Part shown: piece after piece, positions 36,863 through 49,571 of the stretch
Position numbering within the stretch: the stretch's first letter is position 1
How the letters are laid out: every line of letters starts with the position of its first letter
Source of the DNA: Hypomyces perniciosus
Lineage: Eukaryota > Ascomycota > Sordariomycetes > Hypocreales > Hypocreaceae
DNA length: 64,000 nt
Assembly (NCBI GenBank): GCA_008477525.1
Contig: SPDT01000002.1
Location: 1,426,001-1,490,000, forward strand
Reading direction: 5' to 3'
The notes under the pieces: model-generated
What the model was told of the DNA's origin: nothing
Database searches by the model: none
The model's input: only the letters and a program-made list of their open reading frames with translations
Program-made: the position numbers and the translations under genes

Positions 36863-38875
36863 TCAGCACAATTCAAGGATAAAGCGGAGGCCCTTGGTAC
36901 CCTATCCAAACGTTAGCTTCCGACCACAAGACAAAAAAAAGCACATCACAAGATGTCATACCTTGTAAGGCATAGGGACAAAGTAATCCGAAGCCACCTG
37001 GGAATCCCGTACTGTCGTCTCGTAAATCTTCAAGAACCCAACATCACCAGGTCTACGATCACCATCGTCAGCCCCGCCCACGACGCCCGCGCTTCCCCAT
37101 CGCCGGAAGAGCTTGGCCAGCATGAGGTACAGCTCGGCCGATGCCAGCGCCATGCCTAGACAGTTGCGTGTGCCGCCGCCAAAGATCATGAGATACTTGT
37201 CGAGTCGGTCCTCGCTTCCGAGCCAGCGCTCGGGGTGGAAGCCGAGAGGATCGGGGAAGATGGAAGGGTCCATGATGGTCTTGTAAGGGCTCATGCTGAT
37301 GACGGTGTTGGGAGGAATGTGGCAGTCCTTTCCGGTGGGTGGGTCGTGGATGGTGAAGGACTCGTCAGGGGCGATTCGGGGGAGTCGGCTGCTTGTGCCG
37401 ATGCCATGTCGGAGAGACTCTTTAACAACAGCTCTCAGATACGGAAGATTCTCAAGTTGATACAGGGGAATCACTTCATTAGGGTCCGGGATGGCGGCAA
37501 AAAGTTCGTCCCGCAGCTTGCGGAGAGTCGCCGGCCGGTTGAGAAGATGGAAGGTTGCCACTGAAAGAGTCCAGGAAGTTGTAAGCGTTCCGCCCTGGAC
37601 GAGAATCTGGCCTTCCTGGGCGAGTCGCTCAGGGGTCTTTTCCTGCGGGGGGAGCAGCTTGGAAGAGAGCAGTTCGTGGAAGATGGTCGGGTGGTTGACG
37701 TCAAGTTGCCACTTCTCAGTGTTTTCGGTAGCCTTGATCTCTCTGATATGGTTGAGGATGTCATTCTTCATCTTCAGCCAGCCACCCCAGCCTATATCGC
37801 AAACTCCTGCATTAGCGACACATGCAACGCCAAGATTGAAGTGGGACCAGCATACCGGGAACACAGCGACCCGAGACAGACTCTGGCAAGCTCGTGACGA
37901 TGGTGAGCATCCAGTTGGCGTGCTTGATAAGGGTTCCCATGTGGGTGCCCAGAAGCAAGTTGTTGGTCACCTCGGCACCGAAATCGGATTCCTCGACTAA
38001 TATGGGGCGTTATTAGCACATCTCTCCCTGCATTCGCTTTTGGGGCGAACTATAGGTCATACTCAGGCGGCCGCTTCGAGCAAATGCGTATTCATTGATG
38101 ACATCTGTGGGTCATTATTAGAATCTCGGCACATAACATGGATCAACATGCAGTAGTAACTCCACGCACCGTTCGTAAATGCAGCGAAGGGGTACACAAT
38201 GTCGAGGGGCTTCCCCTGTCCTCGTCCAGCTGCATATCTGGCAAACGCATTCAGGAGTGCGTCAACGCGCTCTTCAACGACGGGCTGCAGTTTTCGCACG
38301 GTCAGGGTTGAGAAGAAAGGATTAAGGGCTGACCGTCGTAGTTTATGGTGGTGGTGGTCGAGAGTAGCAAGGCCGCTGTCTGCATCTCTTGTTAGTTGCC
38401 ATCAACACCAAGGGAGACATCACCATCGAGACTACGTACAAGGAGCGCCGAACTGTGCCATTGCTTGTCAGTAGTCTGTTCTCGAATGTAATGACAAAAC
38501 AAACTTGAAAAAACGGGAGCATACCTGCTTGGCCCAGAAAGGCCACTTGTTTCGGGGACGATTATGGCCCGTATACAACTCGGAATGGAATGTGTGGTCT
38601 CCAACGTGGACTTCCCAGGGACTGATGCGGACGACAGGGCCATAGATACGGTGCATCTCGAGGATCTTGAAGGTGTATTGGCCACCGAGGATGATGTCGT
38701 AGTAAAACTCATAGTATTGAGTCAGGGCAGCCAACTTCGGTCCGGGGACATGAGTGATAGGACTAAGCCATAGCCTTTGAACGGCCAAGTAGATGGCATA
38801 GATGAGCCAGAGAGCGAAGGTGATGCCAGCAACTTGGCCCCAAGTAATGGTAGCCAGATATTCCTGAACCGCCAT
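36863..38875 (-). CDS. cytochrome P450 monooxygenase
   Basis: Seven exons: 38875-38525, 38452-38440, 38379-38170, 38104-38063, 37996-37856, 37791-36962 and 36901-36863 (1626 nt), 541 residues. All six introns (60-72 bp) are GT-AG and frame-keeping; the second exon is only 13 nt. An N-terminal membrane anchor (about 10-32) leads to the proline hinge HVPGPK. The K-helix ExxR is Glu377-Arg380, PERW is 439-442, and the heme loop FGGGTRNC puts the thiolate ligand at Cys463. The oxygen-activation motif reads GGTLTT (319-324), with Leu in place of the usual acidic residue. The type resembles trichodiene-oxygenase-like fungal P450s at the ER membrane. The final exon supplies KGTKGLRFIL, a normal P450 C terminus, so a stop at 36956 would be premature. 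Confidence 0.92.
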
Positions 38876-41800
38876 AATGGGTTTGTCAGACTTGGTTGTT
38901 GTCAACGAATCTCAGTTTCGGGGGGTCGAAAGAGACAACACCATCGATGCCGAAGTGTCAATGAAGAACGGATGGCACAGAGAGAGGAGACCCGGCAGGT
39001 TTATAGCACTAGCAACAAAGAGCAAAGTGAGCGGAGGAGACAAGAGAGCACTTCGGTTCCCTGGTTCTATCAAGCCAGCCTTCGCTGTTGGTTGATCAAA
39101 GAAACTGAAACTGAAGCTGATGCAGACCAGGGCAACGCTGAAAGAAAGACCAAAACAAAAAGCCTCCAGCAGAACTGATGAACATGACACCCACTAGTTT
39201 CTGCTGCAAAAGCACGGTGCTGTGGGCGCAAAGCGCGGTTTTGTACTTCATATCCTGGCTAAGCTATGTATGTGTCTACGATATCAAACTACGAAGTAAT
39301 ACGACCTAGCTGGGATCGCCAATAAACCTTGGCCTTGCATTCCCACCTGTTCAGCAGCTAGTAAATGATTTTTTTTGTCTTTTCGATTAGCCTACGGCAT
39401 GCGGTTCGTCTCGTCTCGGGAGCACTATTAGCTAGAATCCTAACAAGGGCAATGCCAATTGCGCATTCCCCCCATCACTAGTAAGAGCGTTGGAGCGGAG
39501 AAAGAAGCACACGATGATGTAAAAACCTTGTGGCGGTGACCAATTTAGGCCAAGGTCGGACTCGAAAGATGGATCATCTGGCATGCCCTTCATGGTCTTA
39601 TAACAGGCCCTCGATGGACAGCTTGGGGTCTGATCAGCCTACCAGTCAGAGCCATCACCAAATGCGGAAAACCAAGTGGAGGATGTGCCATGCTAGGGTC
39701 CATCGTGGACGTTTTCGACAGGCGGGAGACCCGGCGCTGAGGGAAGCCATGGCATGGGCCGCAGGAGGCTACTGCGAAGCTAAACAAAGGGCCCGTCATG
39801 GCCCGTCATGATGAGTGCTTTTGAAGACTGTTTGGAAGGGCGGGAGAAAGAGGCTAAGACGAGTTACCAACTAAGCGAGGCGCGAACCCACGGATCACGT
39901 ACACATTATGCGTGTAGCACGTAGGTAGCGTTTGCTAACGAAGCGGGGATGATGTGATGTGATGTGATGTGTTCGTTTTCCGAGAGGCTTTTATCGCGTG
40001 TTTCAGCGCCTGGCGCGAGAAGAAACGGGCTGATGACACTGCCATCGTCGGTTCGGTAGAAGTTGTCAAAGATGGTGATGGAGGAGACGGATCTTGGTGT
40101 GTGGAGCGGACCGAGATTTGGCCCTGACGTTAACAATTGCCTTGTTCGTGTGCTGCTATTATTAAGTGCCCGGTTACTGGCTGTTGGCTGGGTCTGTCCT
40201 CGGCCTCGTCTCTCATCATTTCCCAGCAGCATGGACCCGTCGCTCGTTGGTCAAGTTGGCTTTGCTGGGGTTGTTCGCGTCTCACTGCAGAAAATCCATC
40301 ACTATCACCTACTGCTCGGGCAAGAAGGGGAGGGGAGGCTGGCTGGCTGGCCTGGCCTGGCCTTAAACCGGGTCTGTCTATCCAGCCGCTCACTTGCGCT
40401 CGTGCACAGCAACAAATCATCGATCTGCAGAGCAGCTGCAGCCATCCTCGGGGGCTCGTCGAGAGGGCTCACGAGACCGCACTAAGTGAGTCTGGTCGAG
40501 CTACCGATGATTGATCCGATAGAGAGGTCGCCCCCGGTCTCTCAGACAGACGGGCGAATGGGGCCGGAAGAGGTACTCGTAGGTATCGTATCATATCGCA
40601 TGGCCAGCCCAGAACACCAGCCCAGAACCACAGTCCAGCCCACGCCTCTAACTGGGAGGGGTCAGAATGTGCAAGCCAAGCCATCTGACTCCGTACTGAA
40701 TACGGAGCAGATACTTCGTACATGCTGGCCTGCTCTGCTGGCCTGCTCTTGGCTTCGGGAATTCCCAAACGAGTGTGTGCGCGTGCCTGGACAAGGTCCA
40801 ATTCCTCCCGGGTGAAAGCGCACGCACACCCACATAATATCACATAATACCAATACACACACTCCCACCTGGCGGCCATTTCCGTGCAAACCATCCGCCT
40901 CGTATTCCCCGATGCAGTCCTCTGCAAACACAAGCTGGCGATCGCCCTCATCGCCCTCAATCGCATGAAGCAAACTGCATCAGTGGGCCAAGTCAGACCG
41001 GAGAGCAGAAAGCCGAGCACTCGACTCCCTCACTTCCCAACCGCTGGCTGCATAAATGGCCGGTCAAGGCATGTGGCTGGCTGCCTTGTGGCCTCTCGTC
41101 TCTCTCGTCGCATCCACCTCCCTCCCTTGCCTATCTGACATCCGATAGCTTCTCATCAGGCCGGTGGGTGGGGAGCGAAGGGGGGCTATGCTTGTGCGCT
41201 CTGCAGGCCAAATCAGGCCGGCAAGCCCACGCCGACATGAACGCCCAGACGTGGTCTGGTCTCTCCTCTTCCCACATCCTTCCAAAGGTTGACAACAACA
41301 AAAAGTAATAATACTACCTTCTCGGTGTGATATCTTGTCAAAGAGATCCATCTCGAGGCGTCCGGGTGCAACAAACACCGTTGGATTTGGTGAACAAAAA
41401 CGGTGGCGTTGACATACCATATCGGCTGTGGTGAATGCAGTGCAATCAACCACCGCGGTCTGTTTTCCCTCCGAGATGCCACCTCGGTGCTACTTTTTGT
41501 CAGATGTCGTCTACGTTGGTGATCAAAGCGCATGTCGTGCAACACAGTATTCGCCCGGTGAGGCATTAGAGTACTTCTTTGAGCTCATCGTGTCCTTCAC
41601 CGGTTCGCACTCTGCACATTGTGGGTGGCACGAGAAGCATCTTGGGCTTGGCCATCACAATTCCTGTACCCTCGTCCACGAACTCCCACTCGGCATTAAA
41701 CCCCCTCATCCTTCTCTAATTATGCCAAAGAAAGACAGAGTAAGTGCTCTGGACGGAGTATGCATAGTGTCCTGTCGCCCATCAGCCAGTCCTCAAATTA

Positions 41801-42750
41801 GTATCCTTCGTCTATCGGGTTTTTCCACGGCTTTTGACAACTGTGTATTCCGATTTATCTCGGGTGTGTATCCGAGTATTATCTCTCGGGCGCACACGTG
41901 TCCTCCCTCCCCCGATGTTTGTACGACACGCCTCACCGGATGCAAGACGATGGCCTCGACCTTTTTTGTTTGCCTTTTATAACTCCAGTCTGGGAAGCCA
42001 CCTATATTACTCAACCCCCCCGGTAAGGACATAAAAGCAATGGCGGGAGCGCCGAACAGAGCTTTCTGATTCGGTGCAACTGCATATCTGCGGTTACAGC
42101 GCATGGCCCAGACGTCTAGTTGCATGAAGCTCCACATATGGGGGAGGGAGTCGTGAGATCCCACCATTAAACGTGGGCGCGGCAACCGGCCTGTGTCACC
42201 GGTCCGTTCCACGAAAAGACCATACCGTGCATAGGACCATGTCTAGAACTCAATATCAGCAGCATGTTGGCGTATCGGATATGGGGAGGGGTGTGGTCTT
42301 GTCTTACGACAAGTATCGGCTGTTGGCAGCCCGGAAGCAGTAATTTGAAAACGAAAACAAGAAATCGTGTACCACAGCAGCAAGCATACATACATACCGA
42401 CGAGGCAAACAGCAGCCCAAGCCTGGTGTGGAGTATATCTCCCCGGCAGACGGAATGTTGCCTTCACATTTGATAGTTCCGAACATCTACCCGCATTGCG
42501 GCTTACGCTTTTTGGTCTTTGTGTCCTTTGTATCCCCTGGAAAGAGTCTGGCAGTGCCGGCCGGCTGTTGGGTTATATATCCCGCCCATCGACTCAACTG
42601 ACAACGCAAGTTCAAGCAACCACCACTTCCTCCTCTTCATTCTTCATTCTTCATTTTCATTCTTCATTCATCTTCACCATAGCCATTATCGTTCATTCAT
42701 TGCCTTCGTCGTCGTCATCACCATCGTTGTCATCGTCGTCATACAACACC
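38876..42750. other. intergenic region, promoter of the P450 on the left and of the hypothetical gene on the right
   Basis: About 3.9 kb without a gene I can support. A GATGT tandem lies at about 39949-39970. Palindrome motifs occur near 39290, 40689-40720 and 41751. From about 42560 onward the sequence becomes a promoter: TTATATAT at 42573-42580, then a CTTCATT-rich leader up to the ATG at 42751. Confidence 0.45.
42573..42580 (+). promoter_or_regulatory. TATA box of the gene at 42751
   Basis: TTATATAT sits about 170 bp before the start codon and is followed by a pyrimidine-rich leader, the usual order in filamentous fungi. No experimental start site is known. Confidence 0.5.
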
Positions 42751-43512
42751 ATGTCTGCTCCCTCTTCTCTCGTCTTATCGCCTGTCAACATTGAACAGGC
42801 CAGGCCAACCGCTGCAGGCGACGCTGTGGATGGCCAGTTCACTGAGAACCAGGACGACAAGCCGCTCGTCTTTACTGTCAGTTTTGGCGCCGATTTAGAG
42901 CAGTCGGAGTTCCAATATGACCACAACCGCCTCGTGAACATGCTCTTCGAAAGGTCGAATCTCAGACATGCCCACAACAGTTCGCATGCTCTTGCCCTCT
43001 TTGCCGAATACGGTCCGCCCAAGGCTGTTCTTGTGGTCGATCCAGACATCATGCTCTCCAGCAACGAAGTTTTATCTCGGAAGCTCGTCCAATATGCTGC
43101 CGGGGGTGGTACCGTTGTCTTCGGTGGCGCGTTCGCCAAAGCCAACCACGAGAAACTGGACAGGTTCTTTGGTAGCACTTGGGACCTTCCATGGGAAGCT
43201 GGCTCCCGACACCGCACTACCTTGGCCTTGAACCGTGGGGCAGTCAATGCTTCTTTCAGGGACGAGCTCTTTGAATCATACAGCCAAAAGGCTCTCTTTC
43301 TACAGGGTGTGGAGCGCCACGAGTCGTGGTACTTGCCGACCGAGAACTCGATCGTCGAGTCCTATGTTCCCCTCCCAGGACCACCAGACAGCGACGAGAC
43401 CCCTGTCGCTTGCACTCAGTATGGACGCGGCCATGTTGGATACGTGGGAGACGTCAACGTCGAGGAGGGCACGATTGCCGTAGTGCTGGGGATGCTCGGC
43501 TTACTGGCCTGA
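42751..43512 (+). CDS. conserved hypothetical fungal protein
   Basis: Single-exon gene of 253 residues. The open frame extends upstream, but the ATG at 42751 has a strong context (CACC before ATG) and lies behind a TATA box and CT-rich leader. The middle shows an alternating alpha/beta pattern: PPKAVLVVDP, then KLVQYAAGGGTVVFGG, a tryptophan-containing segment (FFGSTWDLPWEAGSRHRTT) and a C-terminal GRGHVGYVGDVN. This order (a strand, a helix, GGGTVVF) recalls the Rossmann-like flavodoxin or class I glutamine-amidotransferase-like fold, but no Cys-His-Glu triad is obvious, so I claim no activity. No signal peptide or membrane segment is seen. Likely cytosolic. Confidence 0.75.
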   Translation: MSAPSSLVLSPVNIEQARPTAAGDAVDGQFTENQDDKPLVFTVSFGADLEQSEFQYDHNRLVNMLFERSNLRHAHNSSHALALFAEYGPPKAVLVVDPDIMLSSNEVLSRKLVQYAAGGGTVVFGGAFAKANHEKLDRFFGSTWDLPWEAGSRHRTTLALNRGAVNASFRDELFESYSQKALFLQGVERHESWYLPTENSIVESYVPLPGPPDSDETPVACTQYGRGHVGYVGDVNVEEGTIAVVLGMLGLLA

Positions 43513-45099
43513 TCTGATTTGTGCTCGTCCCACTCTGGTGTGGTAACATGCGGCTTAGGTGGGCGAATGAACGGTGCTTTCATGCGTATGGGTTTAGGGC
43601 GGGCTTCTAGGTCCTGTTAATTATAATTGGCAAATGAACATTATGTGAACTGATCTGGATGTCTGTCGTGCATATATGTACCTACCTATAATAGCTGAGC
43701 TTGCGTACCTACATACATACACAGTAGTATGGACTCGGTGAGCCGTGACCGATCATCAGGGTCTCAAATCGTAGCCGATCTGCTTCGTAGAGCACTAAAG
43801 TAGGCCAGGCACGGACTGCCTGTATCGCCCTCGCCCATAGTCCTCGCCTACGAGTGCGAAATATAGGTAGGTAGGTACTCGTATGGCTCAAGCCTGCATG
43901 TCTCAGTGTATCGAGTCAGTCGCCCGCGGAAGAGGGACAAGTCGGATGGTCACATCGACTTAATTTCAAGGATGGGCATACTCCTCTTGTCCTCCTGGGC
44001 AGAGCAAGGCATCATGCTGGTTGCTCCGTGTCCCATTGCTGGCCTAGCGGGGGCACCTCCAGTGGCGCAACGTGAAGCTGCATGTCCATCACCTGCGTGC
44101 AAAATGAGCTGCAGCAAGACAGGGGTTGCCCGTCAGGGCTTGAGAGCCTTCTCTGACTGGGTCTCGGAAGAAGTCGATAGAGAGGCCTGGAAGCGAAAAA
44201 GAGGGTGTGGTGTCGGAAGCTGTTCTGTCCACCTACCCGATAGCCTCGCAAATGGTGATGGGCTGCCAGTTCCATGACGTGGAAGCGAGCACATGCTGTG
44301 TATCGTGACAAGGCACCGACATCAGCCAGTAACGTATTACTTATACTAAACGTGCAACGTGACGTGTGCGACATTTTGTTTTTTTTTTCTCTTGTCCGTT
44401 TGGGCTGTGATGCAAGAGCCGGGGCAACATCTGCAGTAAGACGGGACAACGGGAGATGAAGGACCACAGGATTTTTGTGTTTAATGACACATTTGTTTTC
44501 GCCAAGGGGTGTACATATGTATGCTCAAGCTCCTTCAGGCTGCAAAGACTTGGGCCGCACTGGCCCACACAGAATAGATAGATATACCCCCAGAAGGAGA
44601 GGGAAGCACGGAATATGAGAGGGGAGGGGAGAGTCGGGTGGTGATCATATGGCAATGGAGCAAAAAAACTGGTTTAGGCCATGCAAACAATTTAGCAGGC
44701 GGCAGAGATAGGCTATCCAACCCCGCCCCCACTACCGCAAACGAACGATATGGCCAAACCCCACCACAAGACACCCTCTCTTTGTGACCAACAAACTGTT
44801 GCCCAAGTATCAGAACCGAGGAAATTTCTTTAGGTTTGTCCAAGTCCGATGGATTGGGCCCTTATCGGGATCGCCGTCGAAGAGAGAACAGAAAAGAAGG
44901 AAAAAGGTAGTCTACGCCGTATAAACAAGGGCGCATCGTCTGCGCTTCTCGCCAGCTCCAAACGCCGGGTGAATGCCCTCAACTACCCGCGACGACGCCA
45001 TCCCCCGGCCTTCTGCGGGGAAACAAGAGGGACTGAGCGCTAGCTAATGGACCTCCGGCATTACTATCCAGCCTCTAGGATCGACTGATGTGCAGTCCC

Positions 45100-45122
45100 G
45101 CGCCAATCTCTGAGATTGGCGC
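45100..45122. repeat. perfect 11-bp inverted repeat containing facing CCAAT boxes
   Basis: The arm 45100-45110 is the exact reverse complement of 45112-45122 around a single T. Each arm contains CCAAT (read inward on opposite strands), the site of the Hap/CCAAT-binding complex. It could be a regulatory element or a short hairpin. Confidence 0.8.
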
Positions 45123-46043
45123 AAGCCGCCACATCCATGGCTGAGATGCAGTGGCTAGGGGACGAGATCACTGCTTCGAACCAAGATCCGAATCTGCAGC
45201 CCGCGTTGCTGCCCCTGTACGACAGCCTGATGGGACCCATATGATGGGCTGCCACCACTGACACGGCCCAACGAGCCCCGATCCCCCTAAGGACCCCCGA
45301 CTCCGTGCCGGCGTGTCAAGTCCCACTTCGCCGGGCAACTGGTTCCACACCCACGGCTGTTGGCGACGTCCGTTCCCACTTATCCACCACCCTCCTCGGT
45401 CCCGTTTACGCGTCTATACCTCTGGACATGTCTGGGTGCCGTGGACAGAGACTCTAGGGAGAGGGACTCCATGGAGAGCCCTATCGCGAGGAGATCAACC
45501 GATGAAGCTAAGGCTAGGTATCCACCTACCTCCTCACCATCACTATATATTCACACATGCTAGGGCGGACGAGGGTTTAGATCCCGAAAAACGATTTGTG
45601 GTTGGCGGCGACGCCATGACTTTAAATTAACGACGAATTATTACCCTGATTTTTGGGGGCTCATGTGTATGATCGGATCTATGACATTGCGTGCGTCTCG
45701 TTCGCAGGTTTGAAACACGGACAGCTCCTAAACCTTTTTTTTGTTCCCAGTCTATCCCTTCTCTTGCCCCCAAAACCGTTCCCTGAGCCGAAAGCAGAAT
45801 GAATCAAGAACCCAAAACAATTCGCAAATCGTCGCCAAAACACCAAATACCCTCGAACCTAGTCGGTGATCGAAAACATCGCTCGGTCGGCGCGTCAAAG
45901 CGGCTGTGGGGCTCACTGTTAGCAAATTTTGAAACGGATAACACGCTGCGTTGGACTCGAGGTTGCCTTACCTGACTGGTACAGCGTATTATGAGCACAA
46001 AGAAAAGGGGGCCAGAGAGGTGGCTGAAGAGCAGGACGACCCG

Positions 46044-46115
46044 TTATTTGGGCTTCGGCGGTTGCGGCGCGTTAGGCTTGACCACGCCTGTCGTATCATA
46101 AGGACCGCGAGGCAT
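46044..46115 (-). CDS. small ORF of 23 residues in a spliced-looking minus-strand transcript
   Basis: ATG at 46115 lies in a good context (CACCAAG before ATG) after a pyrimidine-rich leader read on the minus strand, and encodes a Pro/Lys-rich peptide (MPRGPYDTT...PKPK) of 23 residues. Downstream on the same strand, 45971-45916 has all parts of a fungal intron: gtaagg donor, gctaac branch sequence and ag acceptor, 56 bp. The sequence after the intron opens no long frame joined to this ATG. It may be a short protein with an intron in the 3' untranslated region, an upstream ORF, or a non-coding transcript. No homolog is recognised. Confidence 0.3.
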   Translation of the reverse strand: MPRGPYDTTGVVKPNAPQPPKPK

Positions 46116-49100
46116 CTTGGTGGTGTTTTGCTTGCTGTCTGGTCTCCTCGAAGGAAAAGCTTTGTTTCGAAGACGGCGATGGTGATGACGACGCCGATGA
46201 TGATGAGACAGAAAGGGGCTGGTGCGGCAAGACAAGATAAGACAACGACAGCCAGCAGCTCGGAACGGAGGGAGGGACGAAATGAATGACAACCCAGGAA
46301 GCACCGCTCTCTAGTTGGGTAAGAGATTGGAAAAAGTTGAAGTCGTGGCGATGTCTGATATTTTTAAACAGTTGGCCCTCCGACCCTGGTGGATATTTTT
46401 TTTCTTTCCAGGGCTTACTTTGCGGCTTGCTCTGGGCTCTCGCGTGGCTATCTGGCCGGGCTTATTTTTTTTTTCACTATTGCAGCACCGATTGATTTTG
46501 CGGTCTGTCCATAGCGGTCAGTCTACCCCTGATGGTGTACTCCGTGGCCCCTGCAGTTTTTTTTTACCCTTGTGGGATCGACAGGGGGGTTTGTTTTTCC
46601 TGTGTTTGCCTTTTGTTGGCAAGGAAGCCAGCGACGGAATCGATGGGGACGGGAAGCCTCCCGGGGTTGGCGCTAATTAGCGGAGGAACAGACGGGTAAA
46701 GAGACAAGAGAGGCGTCAAAGAGACGAAACGGAGGGTGGGATGAGATGGTACGCTTAAAGATGTGATGGAAACACGACAGGAAACGAGCTGGTTATTGCT
46801 TGCTGGTTTTGGTGTTGAGAGCAGACCTGAGTTTTTAGGGTTGGCCCAACACTCTACAACTTGGGCGTCATAGATGGATGGGCAGCGGGGTGGAAAACCT
46901 TGGGTATTAGGCGACGAGCGAAGGGTCCTGTGCAAGGGTGAGAGGAGCCGGGGCATGCAGGGCAACCCATTGTCTTTCTAGAAGGGCTGCCAGACTTCAG
47001 CGTTGGGTTGCGGAAAGACACGTTGGGCCGGGACGACAGCAGCGATGACCAAGATTGTGTGGAGCAATGAATCGGTACGGCGGTTGTCGCAAACTGGCGG
47101 GCAGCAGCGTTGCTGGCAAACACACGATTGCCGGTACGGACATTCCAGCAGGATAGACACTGTTTCTGAGATATCCGGGCCTGGGATGCCCGTCGCCGGC
47201 GGCTTCCGTGATGAAGAAAATGGGCTGACGACTCGCAGCAGCGCGCGCAGAGCCATGGTCTCCCTGCTTCTTCAAGCTCGTTCAGTGACGAAAAAAAGGC
47301 GAATTGATGACGTGCACGGCCCGGATCCCGAAGAGCCTCAACCCCTGCTCTCTCTCCTCCCCCGCCCCTTTTTTTCGGTAGTTAACCGGATGATGGGAAG
47401 AGGCGACGTTTCATTAAGACCTTTGGAACCATCGCCACGTCCTTGCGGACCAAGGCGACGACGGTGGGACTTGAATTGCTATGTACCGATTGACGATTAG
47501 GCCTCTCTGCTCTCTGGCTTGGGAGCAAGCGATGGAGAGGGAGATCGGGTCCTGAGACGATCGCGCCCCCTTGCTTGTTTTTGACCCATTTACTTTCTTT
47601 TTTTTTTCTTCTCCTGTGCGACGCAGGAGATGCTTGCATTATTGATTTGACATCATGCAAAGTGTCAACTTGGGACTCTACTGTGGGCCATTGATTTTCT
47701 TGGACAGCATTGAGCCAAACCTGACAGGAATTTTCCGAAACTTGGCTTTTCTTGGAACAGTGGCAGGAGGGTTTCCTTCTTGGGTTTGAGGGAAAAAGGA
47801 AGAAAAAAAAGGGCTCGGTGAGTCGGAACGTGGCACTGGGGAGAGAGATTACCTAGCTAAGGGGCGCGCGCACTGATGGACTAACGACGGGAATATCGAC
47901 GCCAACTTATCAATAGGGTAAAGCGAACAGGCCTACGAGTAAGAGGCCTGCCTACACGAGAAACAACAAATTGGAATTTGTTCGTCCTGCGTGTCCGATT
48001 CATTCCAATTGGAGAAGGGCAACGACACTATTCATGAATCTTTGAACCATCTCCTGAGGAGTCTACGATTCAGTTGCTACGCTACAGCGCCATCTTGGCA
48101 CAGCAGATGAGGCATCTATGCCGTCAGAGCCTACCTACCCTATCTCGGAGGAGGCCGGCTGACTTTGCTGTTGGTACGATTGAGTTGTCTACATCGGTGG
48201 CCATCTCTGATGTGCTTACTTGGAATTACGGAGGCCCTTGCTGGATCCGCGACCCTAGTGGGGCCATGACGGATAGACCGGTTCCCATACCTCCGGTTCG
48301 GTGGACACCGGGGACGGTTTGTTTGATACTAACAATTCGGGCAAGTCTTGGACTGGACTTCACGATTGGGCCCTGCCGTTTCCTAGTCTCATGTTGGGTT
48401 GGACGAGAACTCGGCAAGGTAAAGGTTGGGCTGGCGACATAAGACAACTCATCATCGCATGACTCTCTCACCGCAAGGCAGGTCCCATTATTGACATCCA
48501 AGTGTTCTCTTCGGTGTCGAGGGAACAGGTTTACGAACGGGACCCGATCCGATGCAGCTCTTATCAGTCCATCATGACCTCACCAAACCCGAATCGACCG
48601 TGCTCGTGTTACCTTTGGGTTCGTGCTGCTCCCAACGGGGCAGTGGCTGACAAGCCAAGGGAGAACTTTGGTCTGCCGTGTCGGTGCTCGGGTTACTCGA
48701 ATCTCTGACCGCCTGGGAACGAGTTGACGCCATGCGCCATAAACAGCTCATGCATGGAGGATGCGAGGCGGAGTCCCTTTGACAGACCGCCACGGTCATA
48801 GGGATGGTCAATTAATAGAAACTGTGTGTTCGGGGGGACATACATACGTGGCATGATTTGCAGTCAATCATGCCTGGATTGTGGCCAGGATGGAGGGAGG
48901 CTTTGTTGGCAGAAAGGGAGACCGATAGAGGCCGGAGTTGAGAGATGTCGTATGCAGCTTACTTATGCTGTGACTGATACAGAGCACTAGCAAGAATGAG
49001 AATGGATATCAAATCTTATTTCCGAGATAGGTTAAAAATATCAATCAGGAACAACTACGACGTCACCACTCTGGGCTCGTACTATGATTGTCTTGGAACG

Positions 49101-49571
49101 GAATATGTGTGTTGGGAGTTGCTATCGCCTGGGAACTGTATGTCGAACAGACTCCAATGAGAATGCGTTTTGTGGGAGTCAAAAATAAAGTTCAACAAGG
49201 GAGGGTGATTCGTAGGGCGAAAATGGGGTTAGTAATCTGAAACTGTGCGCGCACTGTCTGATGGTCCTCTATCTGGACTCATTTTGGGAGCCGTTGATAC
49301 AGTGTCTGCGATGGACCTGTCTTACCAACCGCACGGTAAGACATCACGCAGTCACACAGACTTTCTTCGTTCTGGATACGGCAACGAGAGAAGTCAGTGG
49401 TATGTTCGATGACACAGTTGCGCTTGACTGAGCTGCGAATCATACTGCTCCGTACGAAGTACTCGTGTGTCTGTGGATGCTATTTTTTCTTCTTCTCTCC
49501 CTGCTGAAACATAGTATCCTTTGCACACAGGATCGCGCCATTCCCGTAATCGCCTGCTGTCGCAAGACAAG

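Larger units (their letters stand above)
43513..49571. other. 6-kb sparse region with one small spliced minus-strand candidate
   Basis: No large gene is supported. G/T- and C/T-rich stretches alternate. It holds a CCAAT-containing inverted repeat at 45100-45122, a minus-strand small-ORF transcript candidate at about 45800-46305 and palindrome motifs near 46538 and 49451-49465. The last 150 bp before 49572 are the promoter of the Yae1 gene. Confidence 0.45.

Noticed and set aside
36956..36964. P450 stop at 36956
   Set aside because: A GT-AG intron (36961-36902) with a ctaac branch site removes it and adds the conserved KGTKGLRFIL end.
33913..38875. A secondary-metabolite cluster (MFS transporter plus P450, with the Zn2Cys6 regulator at 17-19 kb)
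   Set aside because: No polyketide synthase, NRPS, terpene synthase or other core enzyme is present, and EF-1alpha lies between the regulator and the other two genes.
42693..43247. 184-codon minus-strand frame
   Set aside because: It is antisense to the conserved hypothetical gene at 42751-43512 and lacks any promoter-like context.
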